64,000 bases of DNA from Pseudomonas alloputida. Its GTDB lineage: Bacteria > Pseudomonadota > Gammaproteobacteria > Pseudomonadales > Pseudomonadaceae. Numbering within the stretch: position 1 is the first letter of the stretch; each line of letters opens with the position of its first letter. Both the position numbers and the translations under genes were made by a program. The notes under the pieces were generated by a model. That model had not been told where the DNA came from. It did not search any database and saw only the letters and a list, made by a program, of their open reading frames with translations. Positions 48,998-58,433 of this stretch are shown here, one piece after another. The stretch covers positions 5,988,501 to 6,052,500 of the forward strand of contig NZ_CP128540.1 of assembly GCF_021283545.2 (NCBI RefSeq), in the 5' to 3' direction.

Positions 48998-49287
48998 TAG
49001 AAGTACCACCCAGGACGAGCATACACAGGGAGATTCAATCGACGTTGCTGAACCTCCTTGTCGACACGCCCCTTCAAAGCTTCGTTGTAGCAGACAATTC
49101 CCAGAAGGGCAGCAACTGGGACATGTTCCAGCCCCTCATCCCGCCGGCCTTCGATAATTTCAGGATCAGCGATATCGGTAAAACCGGCCTGCAAATGGGC
49201 TCTGGGAAGCAAGCCCCTTCGCATGATGGAAGGGACATTTTCAATGCTTGTCAGGTGGTAGATGAACTGCTGATCTCGAATAGCCAC
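48997..49287 (-). pseudogene. darT: DarT ssDNA thymidine ADP-ribosyltransferase, internally deleted
   Basis: A 96-codon frame whose first 54 residues match the DarT N-terminus (RDQQFIYHLTSIENVPSI, RGLLPRAHLQAGF, DIADPEIIEGRR). Its last 40 match the DarT C-terminus ([15 protein letters not shown] to VYARPGWYF). About 110 central residues are missing, counting against the usual length near 210. The missing part includes the ARTT loop region and the catalytic Glu (E160 in Thermus DarT). The frame is kept across the junction. Start is GTG at 49287 with GGAGG 6 bases upstream. The product should be inactive as a toxin, though it might still bind DarG or DNA. Confidence 0.85.
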
Positions 49288-49384
49288 TGGCAACCTCCGG
49301 CAGAAATGACATCCATGTGCCATCAACCATAGTCATTGGATCCACACCTGCCAGGGCGCAGCCGGCTCAAATCAAACCTAACCC

Positions 49385-50440
49385 CTATTGAATCTGCTCC
49401 GGCGTGACGATCACCCAGTTCTTGTCTGCCGTCACCGGCAACCCTTCCTTGGCCTGCGCCGCCGCATTCTTGGCAATCATCCCGTTGAGCTGGTCCATGT
49501 ACTTGGCCTTGCGGTTTATCCACAGGTGGATACCGCCTTTGCCCACATCCACCCCGTGGAACTGCATGTAGCCATCGCTGGTCGGCGTGTCGCCGCCCAC
49601 CAGCACCGGTTTCTTCCACTCATCGATGTAGGTAAGGATCGCCGCCTGCTTGCCCGCCATCCAGGTGGCCGGGGTCCACAGGTAAGGGGTCAGCTCCAGG
49701 CCCTCGTTAGCCTTGGCATCGTAGTGCCCGGCGCTGATCTGCTTGCGCGCAGTGGTCAGCTGGCCGCTGGCGCGGTCCTTGAGCAGCAGGCTCACGCCAA
49801 TCACGTTCTGGGGTTTCACGTTGTATCCATACTTGGGGTCCGAGGCGACCATGCGTACCAGCTCTTCGGAGGCCGCCGAAACCACATAGACCTCGATGCC
49901 ATTCTCCATCAGCTTGTTGTACAGCTCGGCCTGGCCCTTGAAGACCTTGGGCGGCTGAACCTCGATGGCCTTGACCTGGTCGCCTTCGTAATAGGTGCTG
50001 GGGATCGGCTTGGTCGAAGCCATCAGCTCATCCACCTGCGCCTTCAGCTCCTGCAAGGTAAAGCCCGAGAACACCTGGGCTACCCACGGGTAGCAGACCA
50101 TGTCATCGATTTCACACAGCCGGTAGTAGTAACTGAACAGGCTTTCCTTGTGCTCGGCAGTGTCCTTGAACGGCATCAACTTCAACGAAGGGTCGAGCTT
50201 GTCGCGGCTTAGCAGCCCCTTGTTTTCCATGAACGGAAGCAAGGCTTCTTCCAGGTCATAGCGGTAACTGGTGTTGTCCATGTCAAACACCGCGTAGTTA
50301 CCCTTGTTGGCATTGGCGGCGATCATGCTGTCGAGCTGTTTGGCCGCGTCGGCGGGCCAGTGTTTGAGCTCCGTGGCGAAGGTTTCGATACTGAACAGCA
50401 GGGACAGGCCGATGGCGGCGGCTTTCACAGCGACTTTCAT
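49385..50440 (-). CDS. pchP: Periplasmic HAD-superfamily phosphatase, phosphorylcholine phosphatase-like
   Basis: 351 residues with a signal peptide (about residues 1-22, ending ETFA) and the HAD motif [21 protein letters not shown]. Motif II is VYVVSAAS, and motif III/IV is the [13 protein letters not shown] acidic loop. This matches the Pseudomonas PchP family, which releases choline from phosphorylcholine in the periplasm. It stands between the darTG remnant and the divergent transporter gene. Confidence 0.85.
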   Translation of the reverse strand: MKVAVKAAAIGLSLLFSIETFATELKHWPADAAKQLDSMIAANANKGNYAVFDMDNTSYRYDLEEALLPFMENKGLLSRDKLDPSLKLMPFKDTAEHKESLFSYYYRLCEIDDMVCYPWVAQVFSGFTLQELKAQVDELMASTKPIPSTYYEGDQVKAIEVQPPKVFKGQAELYNKLMENGIEVYVVSAASEELVRMVASDPKYGYNVKPQNVIGVSLLLKDRASGQLTTARKQISAGHYDAKANEGLELTPYLWTPATWMAGKQAAILTYIDEWKKPVLVGGDTPTSDGYMQFHGVDVGKGGIHLWINRKAKYMDQLNGMIAKNAAAQAKEGLPVTADKNWVIVTPEQIQ

Positions 50441-50557
50441 GTACGAATCTCCTGAAATGACCCAGAAACGCTAGTGCAACAATCCCCACTGCAAGCCCCC
50501 GATAACGACCTCCAGGCAGCTGCAAACGCCTTGTTCATTGCAATCTGCGACATCCCG

Positions 50558-50599
50558 TTATTCCATAAACGACTATGGAAATTCCATTTGGGTATAAAT
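50558..50599 (+). promoter_or_regulatory. Possible CysB-type activator site and promoter
   Basis: TTATTCCATAA (50558-50568), then TATGGAAATTCCAT (50574-50587), then TATAAAT as a -10 (50593-50599), in an AT-rich island. Such T/A-rich half-sites with TTCC next to a -10 are typical of sulfate-starvation (CysB) promoters. The downstream transporter would fit a cystine role. There is no clear -35, as expected for an activated promoter. Inference by pattern only. Confidence 0.45.
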
Positions 50600-50684
50600 T
50601 CGTTTGTTTTCAGGCTGTTAGCATTTCCGTTCGCAATCGCTCACAGAGGCGATGCCACTTCTGCTTTTTTCTGCTGGAGCTTCA

Positions 50685-52076
50685 ATGAACCTGCCGCTGT
50701 CACTCAACCTGCTGGCGTTCCTGGCCCTGTTGCTGGGTCTGGCACAAACCCGCCGCACCGACTGGAGCCTGGCCAAGAAGGTACTGCTTGGCCTGGTGCT
50801 GGGCGTGGTCTTCGGCCTTGTGCTGCATACGATCTATGGCGCAGGCCACCCCGTGCTCAAGGCAACCATCGCCTGGCTCGATCTGGTCGGCAACGGCTAT
50901 GTCGGCCTGTTACAAATGATCGTCATGCCGCTGATCTTCGCCTCGATCCTCAGTGCCGTGGCACGTTTGCACAATGCCTCTTCGCTGGGCCGCATCAGCG
51001 TGCTGAGCATCGGCACCCTGCTGCTGACCACTGCCATTGCTGCCCTGATCGGCATTGTGTTGACCAACCTGTTCGGCCTCAGCGCCGAGGGCCTGGTGGC
51101 CGGCGCCCAGGAAAGCGCACGCATGCAGGTTATCCACAGTGACTACGCGGGCAAGGTCGCCGACCTCAACATCCCGCAACTGCTGCTGTCGTTCATCCCC
51201 AGCAACCCGATAGGCGACCTGGCGCGGGCCAAGCCGACCTCGATCATCAGCGTGGTGATCTTTGCCGTGTTCCTCGGCCTGGCCGCGCTCCACTTGATCA
51301 AGGACGACGCCGAGAAGGGCGAGCGCGCCCTGTCGGCCATCGACACCCTGCAGGCCTGGGTAATGCGCCTGGTGCGGGTCGTGATGAAGCTGACCCCCTA
51401 TGGCGTGCTGGCGTTGATGACCAAAGTAGTGGCCAGTTCCAACACGGAGGACATCCTCAAGCTGGGCAGCTTCGTGGTGGTGTCGTACCTGGGCCTGGGG
51501 TTGATGTTCGTGGTGCACGGCATCATCCTCGCCGCCACCGGCGTGAGCCCGCTGCGCTTCTTCCGCAAGGTGTGGCCGGTGCTGACCTTCGCCTTCACCA
51601 GCCGCTCCAGCGCCGCCAGCATTCCGCTGAACATCGAGGCACAAACCCGCCGTCTGGGCGTGCCGCAATCGATCGCCAGCTTCAGCGCATCGTTCGGCAC
51701 CACCATTGGCCAGAACGGCTGCGCCGGGCTCTATCCGGCCATGCTGGCGGTGATGGTCGCGCCAGCAGTAGGCATCGACACCTTCGACCCGCTGTGGATC
51801 GCCACCCTGGTGGCCATCGTCACGCTGAGCTCTGCAGGGGTTGCCGGCGTGGGCGGCGGTGCCACCTTTGCCGCGCTGATCGTGCTGCCAGCCATGGGCT
51901 TGCCGGTGGAACTGGTGGCGTTGCTGATTTCGGTGGAGCCGCTGATCGACATGGGCCGTACGGCGTTGAACGTGAACGGTTCGATGACGGCGGGCGTTGT
52001 CACCAGCCAGCTGTTGAAAGAGACTGACAAGGAAGTGCTGGCCGGTGATGAACATGCCGAGCTGAGCCACACCTGA
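50685..52076 (+). CDS. Dicarboxylate/amino-acid:cation symporter, cystine-transporter (TcyP)-like
   Basis: 463 residues with eight or more hydrophobic helices. DAACS signatures include [15 protein letters not shown], the [14 protein letters not shown] loop, and [13 protein letters not shown] with [11 protein letters not shown] at the C-terminal substrate site. The SRSSAAS and [10 protein letters not shown] segments resemble the TcyP/YdjN cystine branch more than the C4-dicarboxylate DctA branch. The start MNLPLSLN at 50685 has TGGAGC upstream. It is divergent from pchP. Substrate not certain. Confidence 0.8.
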   Translation: MNLPLSLNLLAFLALLLGLAQTRRTDWSLAKKVLLGLVLGVVFGLVLHTIYGAGHPVLKATIAWLDLVGNGYVGLLQMIVMPLIFASILSAVARLHNASSLGRISVLSIGTLLLTTAIAALIGIVLTNLFGLSAEGLVAGAQESARMQVIHSDYAGKVADLNIPQLLLSFIPSNPIGDLARAKPTSIISVVIFAVFLGLAALHLIKDDAEKGERALSAIDTLQAWVMRLVRVVMKLTPYGVLALMTKVVASSNTEDILKLGSFVVVSYLGLGLMFVVHGIILAATGVSPLRFFRKVWPVLTFAFTSRSSAASIPLNIEAQTRRLGVPQSIASFSASFGTTIGQNGCAGLYPAMLAVMVAPAVGIDTFDPLWIATLVAIVTLSSAGVAGVGGGATFAALIVLPAMGLPVELVALLISVEPLIDMGRTALNVNGSMTAGVVTSQLLKETDKEVLAGDEHAELSHT

Positions 52077-52156
52077 CAGATCGCCGGGGCGCATTGCGCC
52101 CCTTTCGCGACAAGGCCGCTCGTGTCTTGCTCAAAACCTGAACACCCTGCGCCCCC

Positions 52157-52185
52157 CCGTAGGAGCGGGTTCACCCGCGAAGGGC
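52157..52185. repeat. Single REP element
   Basis: CGTAGGAGCGGGTTCACCCG followed by CGAAGGGC, between convergent transporter and folA. Confidence 0.88.
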
Positions 52186-52207
52186 TGCAAAGCAGACCCC
52201 AACAATC

Positions 52208-52723
52208 TCAACCCTTATCCCAAACCTCGAAGTGATACGCCGGCTTACCTTCCTCAGCCTGTGCCTCGCTAGAAGTCAGCCTCCACTGCCCTTCATCAAA
52301 CGCCGGGAACCACGCATCCCCCTCTGGCGCCAACTCAACCCGCGTCAGGTACATGCGGCTGACCAGCCCCTTCTCCAGCGCCTGCCCGTACAGCTGCGCG
52401 CCCCCAATCAGCATCAGCTCACCGACGCCCTGCTCGCGCGCCCACTGCTCGGCCCGCACCAACGCCTCTTCAAGCGAGGCGAACACTTCGGCACCTGCAA
52501 GTTCAAGCCCCGGCTGGCGGCTGACCACGATGTTCAGCCGCCCAGGCAGCGGCCGCCCCAGCGAGTCCCAGGTCTTGCGCCCCATGATGATCGGCTTGCC
52601 CAGGGTGGTGGCCTTGAAGTACTTGAAGTCCCCCGGCAAATGCCAGGGCATGGAGTTGTCGATGCCGATCACGCGGTTCTCGGCATAAGCCGCGATCAGG
52701 CTGAGGGGGAGTGATGTATTCAT
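52208..52723 (-). CDS. folA: Dihydrofolate reductase
   Basis: 171 residues with the DHFR core. It has LIAAYAENRVIGIDNSMPWHLPGDFKYFK (split: the catalytic acidic Asp and MPWHLP), IIMGRKTWDSLGRPLPGR, and the NADPH motif IGGAQLYGQAL. The start MNTSLPLSLIAAYAENR at 52723 is canonical; a longer frame to 52891 is rejected. It is divergent from the DUF2868 gene with 66 bp between. Confidence 0.95.
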   Translation of the reverse strand: MNTSLPLSLIAAYAENRVIGIDNSMPWHLPGDFKYFKATTLGKPIIMGRKTWDSLGRPLPGRLNIVVSRQPGLELAGAEVFASLEEALVRAEQWAREQGVGELMLIGGAQLYGQALEKGLVSRMYLTRVELAPEGDAWFPAFDEGQWRLTSSEAQAEEGKPAYHFEVWDKG

Positions 52724-52789
52724 GCCAGCGAGGATAGCACCGGGCGTGTGGGTTATGCTTCTGCCTTGACCTGTGCAATGGAAGACCTT

Positions 52790-54169
52790 GTGACTGCACC
52801 CACGCCACTGGACAAGCGCTGGCTCACCGAAGCGGTACGCCTGCGCGAAGAACATGCCGGCCCGCTGGAAGACCAGGAAGCCAACCGCCACGCCCGCCAG
52901 CTAGGTGGCGACCTGGCCACGCGCATCGAAACACGTGCGCTGTTCCTGGCCGAGCGCGATGACATGACCGGCGCCCTGCGCCATTGGAAGCAGGGCGCGC
53001 GTCTGGCGCTGCTGGCCCTGCTGCTGATGGCCGTGCTCAGCGGCACGGGCCTGGGGCTGGCCGCCCTCGGTGACGGGCAGCGCCCGGTGAATGTGTTCTG
53101 GGCGCTGGGCAGCCTGCTCGGGCTGAACCTGCTGATGCTACTTGGCTGGGGCATGGGTTTTGCCCTGAGCGGCGAGCATGGCGCAGGGCTGGGCCGCTTG
53201 TGGCTGTGGCTAAGCGAACGCTTTGCCCGCGATGCCAAGGCCGCGCACCTGGCGCCAGCGCTGCTGGTGCTGCTGCAACGTCAACGCCTCAACCGGTGGC
53301 TGCTCGGCCTGTTGGTACACGGCCTGTGGCTGCTGGCGATGCTCACCGCGCTGGGCATGCTACTGGTCTTGCTGGCGACCCGGCGCTATGGCTTTGTCTG
53401 GGAAACCACCTTGCTCGCCGCCGACCCGTTCATTCACCTGACCCAAGCACTGGGCGCCCTCCCGTCGTTGCTGGGCTTCGCCGTGCCCGACGAAGCCATG
53501 ATCCGCGCCAGCGGCGACAGCCTGCCAGCCCTGGACGTGGCCCGCCAGGCCTGGGCCAGCTGGCTGCTCGGCGTGGTGCTGGTATACGGCCTGCTGCCCC
53601 GCCTGCTGCTGGCCGGGTTATGCCTGTGGCGCTGGCGCCAGGGCCGTGAACGCCTGACGCTGGACCTGGGCCTGCCCGGCTACGCGCAACTGCGCGAGGC
53701 ACTGATGCCGCGCAGCGAGCGCATCGGCGTGCAGGATGCTGCCCCGCAAGCCTTGCCACAGTTTGCCGCCGGGCAGCTGGAAAGCGGCAGCAGCGGTGCC
53801 CTGCTGGTGGGCCTGGAGCTGGACGACCAGCGCCCTTGGCCACCGGCCCTGCCCAAAAGCGTGACCGATGCCGGCGTGCTCGACAGCCGCGAATCACGCA
53901 ACCGGCTGTTGGAGCAGCTCAGCCGCTTCCCACCGGCACGCCTGGCCATCGCCTGCGACCCACGCCGCTCGCCCGACCGCGGCAGCTTGGCGCTGCTCGC
54001 CGAACTGGCGCGCAATGCCGGCGCAACCCGTATCTGGCTGCTGCAGGCTGCACCGGGCCAGCCCCTCGATGCCGAGCGCCTGGGCGATTGGCACGAAGCC
54101 CTTGACCGCCTTGGCCTGCAACATGCCGACACCTCACCGCTGACCTGGCTGGAGCATGGCCATGACTGA
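52790..54169 (+). CDS. DUF2868 membrane protein
   Basis: 459 residues. A charged N-terminus (WLTEAVRLREEHAGPLEDQEANRHAR) is followed by four hydrophobic segments at roughly residues 75-95, 105-125, 175-205 and 255-280. A soluble C-terminal domain of about 170 residues then reads like a small Rossmann-type unit. The GTG at 52790 is preferred because GGAAGA lies just upstream; an ATG four codons earlier has no ribosome binding site. It overlaps the following GTPase gene by 8 bp. This DUF2868-DUF3482 pair is conserved but has no described function. Confidence 0.82.
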   Translation: MTAPTPLDKRWLTEAVRLREEHAGPLEDQEANRHARQLGGDLATRIETRALFLAERDDMTGALRHWKQGARLALLALLLMAVLSGTGLGLAALGDGQRPVNVFWALGSLLGLNLLMLLGWGMGFALSGEHGAGLGRLWLWLSERFARDAKAAHLAPALLVLLQRQRLNRWLLGLLVHGLWLLAMLTALGMLLVLLATRRYGFVWETTLLAADPFIHLTQALGALPSLLGFAVPDEAMIRASGDSLPALDVARQAWASWLLGVVLVYGLLPRLLLAGLCLWRWRQGRERLTLDLGLPGYAQLREALMPRSERIGVQDAAPQALPQFAAGQLESGSSGALLVGLELDDQRPWPPALPKSVTDAGVLDSRESRNRLLEQLSRFPPARLAIACDPRRSPDRGSLALLAELARNAGATRIWLLQAAPGQPLDAERLGDWHEALDRLGLQHADTSPLTWLEHGHD

Positions 54170-55526
54170 GCCACTGAAACTGGCCGTGGTCGGCCATACC
54201 AATGTTGGCAAAACCTCGCTACTGCGCACCCTGACCCGCGACGTCGGTTTTGGCGAAGTGTCCCACCGCCCCAGCACTACTCGCCATGTGGAAGGTGCAC
54301 GGCTGTCGGTGGACGGTGAACCTTTGCTGGAGCTGTACGACACGCCCGGCCTGGAAGATGCCATCGCCCTGCTCGACTACCTTGAACGCCTGGAGCGCCC
54401 AGGCGAGCGCCTGGACGGCCCTGCCCGGCTGGAGCGTTTTCTGCAGGGCAGCGAAGCGCGCCAACGCTTCGAGCAGGAGGCCAAGGTATTGCGCCAACTG
54501 CTGGCCAGTCATGCCGGCCTGTATGTGATCGATGCGCGCGAGCCGGTGCTGGCCAAGTACCGCGACGAACTGGAAGTGCTGGCCAACTGCGGCAAGCCGT
54601 TGCTGCCGGTGCTCAACTTCGTCGCCAGCAGCCAGCACCGCGAGCCTGAATGGCGTGAAGCCCTTGCCCGGCTTGGGCTTCACGCATTGGTACGGTTCGA
54701 CAGCGTGGCCCCGCCAGAGGATGGTGAGCGCCGTTTGTACGAAAGCCTGGCGCTGCTGCTGGAAAACGCCCGCCCGGCGCTGCAACGGCTGATCGACGAC
54801 CAGCAGGCACAGCGTTTGGCACGCCGGCACAGCGGCAAGCGCCTGATCGCCGAACTGCTGCTCGATTGCGCTGCATGCCGGCGCAGTGTCGAGGCCGAAC
54901 CAGCGGCAGAAGCTCGGGCCATCGAAGCGCTGCGCCAGGACATACGCCAACGAGAACAACGCTGCGTCGAAGCCTTGCTCAAGCTGTATGCCTTCCGCCG
55001 CGAGGACGCCCATGCCAGCGACCTGCCGTTGCTGGACGGCCGCTGGGGCGATGACTTGTTCAATCCGGAAACGTTGAAACTGCTGGGCGTGCGCCTGGGC
55101 AGCGGCGTGGCGGCGGGGGCGGCAGCGGGGGCCGGGGTCGACTTGCTGGTTGGTGGCCTTACCCTCGGCGCGGCGGCGCTGGCCGGGGCGATTGCCGGCG
55201 GTGCGCTGCAGACGGCGCGCAACTATGGTTCGCGGTTGATGGGCAAGCTCAAGGGCAAGCGCGAGCTGACCGTGGACGACACGGTATTGCGTCTGCTGGC
55301 CTTGCGTCAGCAGCAGTTGATGGTGGCGCTGGATAACCGCGGGCATGCGGCGCAAGACAGCATTCGCCTGGGTGAGCTGGATGAAAAGGCCTGGCGTGAG
55401 GGCAAGTTGCCGGAGGCGTTGGTCAAAGCGCGGGCGCACCCGCAGTGGTCCACCCTGAATCCCGGGGCCAAGCTGAATCAGGCTGAGCGGCAGGAGCAGT
55501 TGGAGGCGCTGGTTTCACAGATTTGA
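54162..55526 (+). CDS. GTPase with DUF3482 domain
   Basis: 454 residues. The N-terminal Era-like G domain has G1 GHTNVGKTSLL, STT as switch I, and G3 DTPG (LYDTPGLED); G4 appears as NFVA, a weak form of NKxD. The DUF3482 region follows, with a glycine-zipper hydrophobic stretch (VAAGAAAGAGVDLLVGG) near residues 320-350 that may insert in the membrane. The ATG at 54162 has GGAG 7 bases before it. It probably works with the DUF2868 membrane protein. Confidence 0.85.
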   Translation: MTEPLKLAVVGHTNVGKTSLLRTLTRDVGFGEVSHRPSTTRHVEGARLSVDGEPLLELYDTPGLEDAIALLDYLERLERPGERLDGPARLERFLQGSEARQRFEQEAKVLRQLLASHAGLYVIDAREPVLAKYRDELEVLANCGKPLLPVLNFVASSQHREPEWREALARLGLHALVRFDSVAPPEDGERRLYESLALLLENARPALQRLIDDQQAQRLARRHSGKRLIAELLLDCAACRRSVEAEPAAEARAIEALRQDIRQREQRCVEALLKLYAFRREDAHASDLPLLDGRWGDDLFNPETLKLLGVRLGSGVAAGAAAGAGVDLLVGGLTLGAAALAGAIAGGALQTARNYGSRLMGKLKGKRELTVDDTVLRLLALRQQQLMVALDNRGHAAQDSIRLGELDEKAWREGKLPEALVKARAHPQWSTLNPGAKLNQAERQEQLEALVSQI

Positions 55527-55538
55527 GCCAGCAGGGTT

Positions 55539-55644
55539 GGCCTCTTCGCGGGTAAACCCGCTCCTACGGGCGGCCTTTGTACAACCACCGATGTGCGTCC
55601 ACCACCAATCCGGCGTAGGAGCGGGTTTACCCGCGAAGAGGCCG
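55539..55644. repeat. Inverted pair of REP elements
   Basis: CCTCTTCGCGGGTAAACCCG then CTCCTACGG (55539-55568) faces GTAGGAGCGGGTTTACCCGC then GAAGAGGCCG (55613-55644), between convergent genes. Confidence 0.92.
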
Positions 55645-55663
55645 ACCCTGCAATAGTGAAGCG

Positions 55664-56689
55664 TTACTGCTGGGCCACCTTCTCCGACTTGCCGTCATAG
55701 CGCTTGCGCCATTCGGCCAGAATCTGGTCACGGTTTTTAGAAGCCCAGACAAAGTCGTTCTTGATCAACCGCTGCTCATAATCCGCCGGTAGCTCGGTCT
55801 GCGGCTTGGCGATGCCCGGCGCGGCCAGTACGGCGAAGTTTTCCTTGTACAGTTCCATGGCCGCCGGGCTGGCCGAGAAATCGGCTAGGCGCTTGGCCAC
55901 ATCGGCCTTGGGCGAGCCTTTGATCACTGCGGTTGCCTCGATCTCCCAGCCCAAACCCTCCTTTGGCAGCACGATGTCCAACGGCGCGCCTTGGCGCTTG
56001 AGCTGAACGGCCGGGTATTCGAACGAAATACCGATCGGGAACTCGCCCGCCGCCGCCAGCTTGCACGGTTTGGAGCCGGAATGAACGTACTGGCCAATGT
56101 TCTGGTGCAGCGCATCCATGTAGGCCCAGCCCTGCGGCTCGCCAAAGGTCTGCAACCACGCACTGACATCCAGGAAGCCGGTGCCGGACGAGGCCGGGTT
56201 GGGCATGACGATCTTGCCTTTGTACTCAGGCTTGGTCAGGTCCTGCCAGCTCACCGGTTTGCTCAGACCCTGTTTCTCGGCCTCGATGGTGTTGAAGCAA
56301 ATGGTGGCGGCCCACACGTCCATGCCGACCCAGGCTGGCGGGTTGGCGGCGTCGCGATAATTGCCGGAGATCTTGCCCAGGTCCTTTGGCGCATAGGCTT
56401 CGAGCATGCCGTTCTGGTCGAGGATGGCCAGGCTCGATGCCGCCAGCCCCCACACAGCGTCAGCTTGCGGGCGCTCTTTCTCCGCCAGCAGCTTGGCGGT
56501 GATGATACCGGTGGAATCACGCACCCACTTGATCTCGATATCCGGGTTGGCTTTCTCGAAGGCCTGCTTGTAGGTTTTCAGTTGCTCGGCTTCCAGGGCG
56601 GTGTAGACCGTCAGTTGGGTATCGGCGGCCGAAGCCTGCAGGCTGAACACGGCGGAAACGGCAACGGCAAGTGCAAGGTGCTTGTGCAT
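55664..56689 (-). CDS. Periplasmic binding protein of a 2-aminoethylphosphonate-type ABC transporter
   Basis: 341 residues with a signal peptide ending near SLQASA. It is a type II periplasmic binding protein of the Fe(III)/AEP group (LTVYTALEAEQLKTYKQAFEKANPDIEIKWVRDSTG in part, AEKERPQADAVWG). The adjacent permease and ATPase, and a LysR gene of the type that accompanies AEP operons, suggest 2-aminoethylphosphonate. Ferric iron or polyamine uptake are alternatives with the same fold. Confidence 0.75.
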   Translation of the reverse strand: MHKHLALAVAVSAVFSLQASAADTQLTVYTALEAEQLKTYKQAFEKANPDIEIKWVRDSTGIITAKLLAEKERPQADAVWGLAASSLAILDQNGMLEAYAPKDLGKISGNYRDAANPPAWVGMDVWAATICFNTIEAEKQGLSKPVSWQDLTKPEYKGKIVMPNPASSGTGFLDVSAWLQTFGEPQGWAYMDALHQNIGQYVHSGSKPCKLAAAGEFPIGISFEYPAVQLKRQGAPLDIVLPKEGLGWEIEATAVIKGSPKADVAKRLADFSASPAAMELYKENFAVLAAPGIAKPQTELPADYEQRLIKNDFVWASKNRDQILAEWRKRYDGKSEKVAQQ

Positions 56690-56707
56690 GGGTAGGTTCC
56701 TTACAGG

Positions 56708-58432
56708 TCAGACGGTCGCGGCGCGTTGGCGCCAGGCTTGGGAGCGGCGCAGCAGGCCGCGCGAGGCTGCAGCCAGCAACAGTGAGGCGCCGGCACTGGT
56801 CAGCAGGATCAAGGTGGACATGGCGGCGGCACCGCCAACGTTGCCGGCATCGTCCATGTTCAGCACGGCAATGGCAGCCAGGAGGGTGTCGGGGCTGTAC
56901 AGAAAGATCGCTGCCGACACAGTGGTCATCGCCGATACGAACAGGTAGCGGATGATGTCCAGCAGCGCCGGCAGGCAAATCGGCACGGTCACGCGCAGGA
57001 AGTGCTTGTACAACGGCGCTTTCAGCGACAGCGCGGCGGCCTCGAACTCGCCGTCGAGCTGGCGCAGGGCGGTGGTCGCGGTCATCTGCGCGGTGGTCAG
57101 GTAATGGGCAATGGTGCACACCACCAGCAACCCCATGCCGCCGTACAGCACATGCAGCGGGTTGCCGTTCAGGTTGAAGAAGAATACGTAGCCCAGGCCC
57201 AGTACCAGGCCCGGCACGGCCATGGGGATGAAGCTGAGCAGGCGCAGCGCATGGTTGAGCAGGCGTTGGCCCTGGGTCTTCTCCATCAGGTAGGCACCAG
57301 TGAAGATCACGATGCTGCCGATCAGCGCGGTGCCAATGGCCATGGTCACGCTATTGCGGTAGGCCAGCCAGCCGCCACCGGCAGTGTCTTCGAACATGTA
57401 GTGGCGCAGCGACAACGACAGGTTGTAGGGCCAGAAAGTGACCAGCGAGGAGTACACCGCCATACCGATCACCACCAGCAACGCCGCGCACACCAGCAGC
57501 ACAATGGTCAGGAAGCAGGCATCGCGGCCGCGTGATGGCTTGGGTTCGAACACCTGGGCACGGCCACCCATGGCCTCGCCCTGGCGTCTACGCAGCCAGG
57601 CGTCGACGGTAAAGCTGAACAGGGCCGGCAACAGCAGCACCATGCCGATCAGCGCGCCACGGCCGAACTGTTGCTGGCCCACCACCGCCTTGTAGGCTTC
57701 CAGCGCCAGCACTTGGTAGTCGCCCCCCACCACGACCGGTACACCGAAGTCTGTGATAGTCAGCGTGAATACCAGGCAAAACGCCGCGAATACCGCCTGG
57801 CGCGAGGCCGGCCAGGTGATGCTGGTGAACGCACGCCACGAGCCTGCCCCCATGCTGGAGGCCGCATCGAACAGGCGAGCATCGGCCAGTGACAGTGCCG
57901 ACAGCAGAATCATCAGCGCATGCGGGAAGGTATAGATGGCCTCGCCCAGCACGATGCCCCAGAAGCCGTAGATATTGTCGCTGAGCAACCCACGCAGCAG
58001 GCCCTGGTTGCCAAACAGGTAGACCAGGGCGATGGCCGGCAGCATCGACGGTGCCAGCAATGGCAGCAGCGAAATCCCCCGCCACAGGCCCTTGGCCGGG
58101 ATCAACGTGCGTTGCAGGGCAAAGGCGAACAAATAGGCCAGCGGTACCACAATGGCCGCGACGGTGAAGGCCACCGACAGGCTGTTGCCAAGCAGCCAGT
58201 GGAAACTGGCGCTGGTGAACAGTTCACGGGCCGCCAGCAAACCACCGCCCTGGCCCGCTTCACCGCTGAAACCACGCCAGAAGATCGCCAGCAACGGCAT
58301 CAGCACGGCCAGCACCAACAGGATCAGCAGCAGACTCTTGCCGCCGACGACGAACAGCCGGTCACCCAGGGCGATGCCAGCACGCGGCGCGGCTTTGGCC
58401 TGGCTCAACGGCAGGGACATTGGCGCGGCCAT
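56708..58432 (-). CDS. Fused ABC transporter permease, AEP/iron type
   Basis: 574 residues with two binding-protein-dependent transport permease domains in tandem (about 12 helices). Each has an EAA-like loop (DAASSMGAGSWRAFTSITWPASR and EAAALSLKAPLYKHFLRVTVP). The start ATG at 58432 is one base after the ATPase stop; the long 5' extension of the frame overlaps the ATPase gene and is rejected. It lies between the ATPase and the binding-protein genes. Confidence 0.85.
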   Translation of the reverse strand: MAAPMSLPLSQAKAAPRAGIALGDRLFVVGGKSLLLILLVLAVLMPLLAIFWRGFSGEAGQGGGLLAARELFTSASFHWLLGNSLSVAFTVAAIVVPLAYLFAFALQRTLIPAKGLWRGISLLPLLAPSMLPAIALVYLFGNQGLLRGLLSDNIYGFWGIVLGEAIYTFPHALMILLSALSLADARLFDAASSMGAGSWRAFTSITWPASRQAVFAAFCLVFTLTITDFGVPVVVGGDYQVLALEAYKAVVGQQQFGRGALIGMVLLLPALFSFTVDAWLRRRQGEAMGGRAQVFEPKPSRGRDACFLTIVLLVCAALLVVIGMAVYSSLVTFWPYNLSLSLRHYMFEDTAGGGWLAYRNSVTMAIGTALIGSIVIFTGAYLMEKTQGQRLLNHALRLLSFIPMAVPGLVLGLGYVFFFNLNGNPLHVLYGGMGLLVVCTIAHYLTTAQMTATTALRQLDGEFEAAALSLKAPLYKHFLRVTVPICLPALLDIIRYLFVSAMTTVSAAIFLYSPDTLLAAIAVLNMDDAGNVGGAAAMSTLILLTSAGASLLLAAASRGLLRRSQAWRQRAATV

Positions 58433-58433
58433 C

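Noticed and set aside
48997..49326. Treating the 109-codon frame as a complete small unknown protein
   Set aside because: Both ends match DarT and the centre is missing; the first 13 codons precede a GTG with a much better ribosome binding site.
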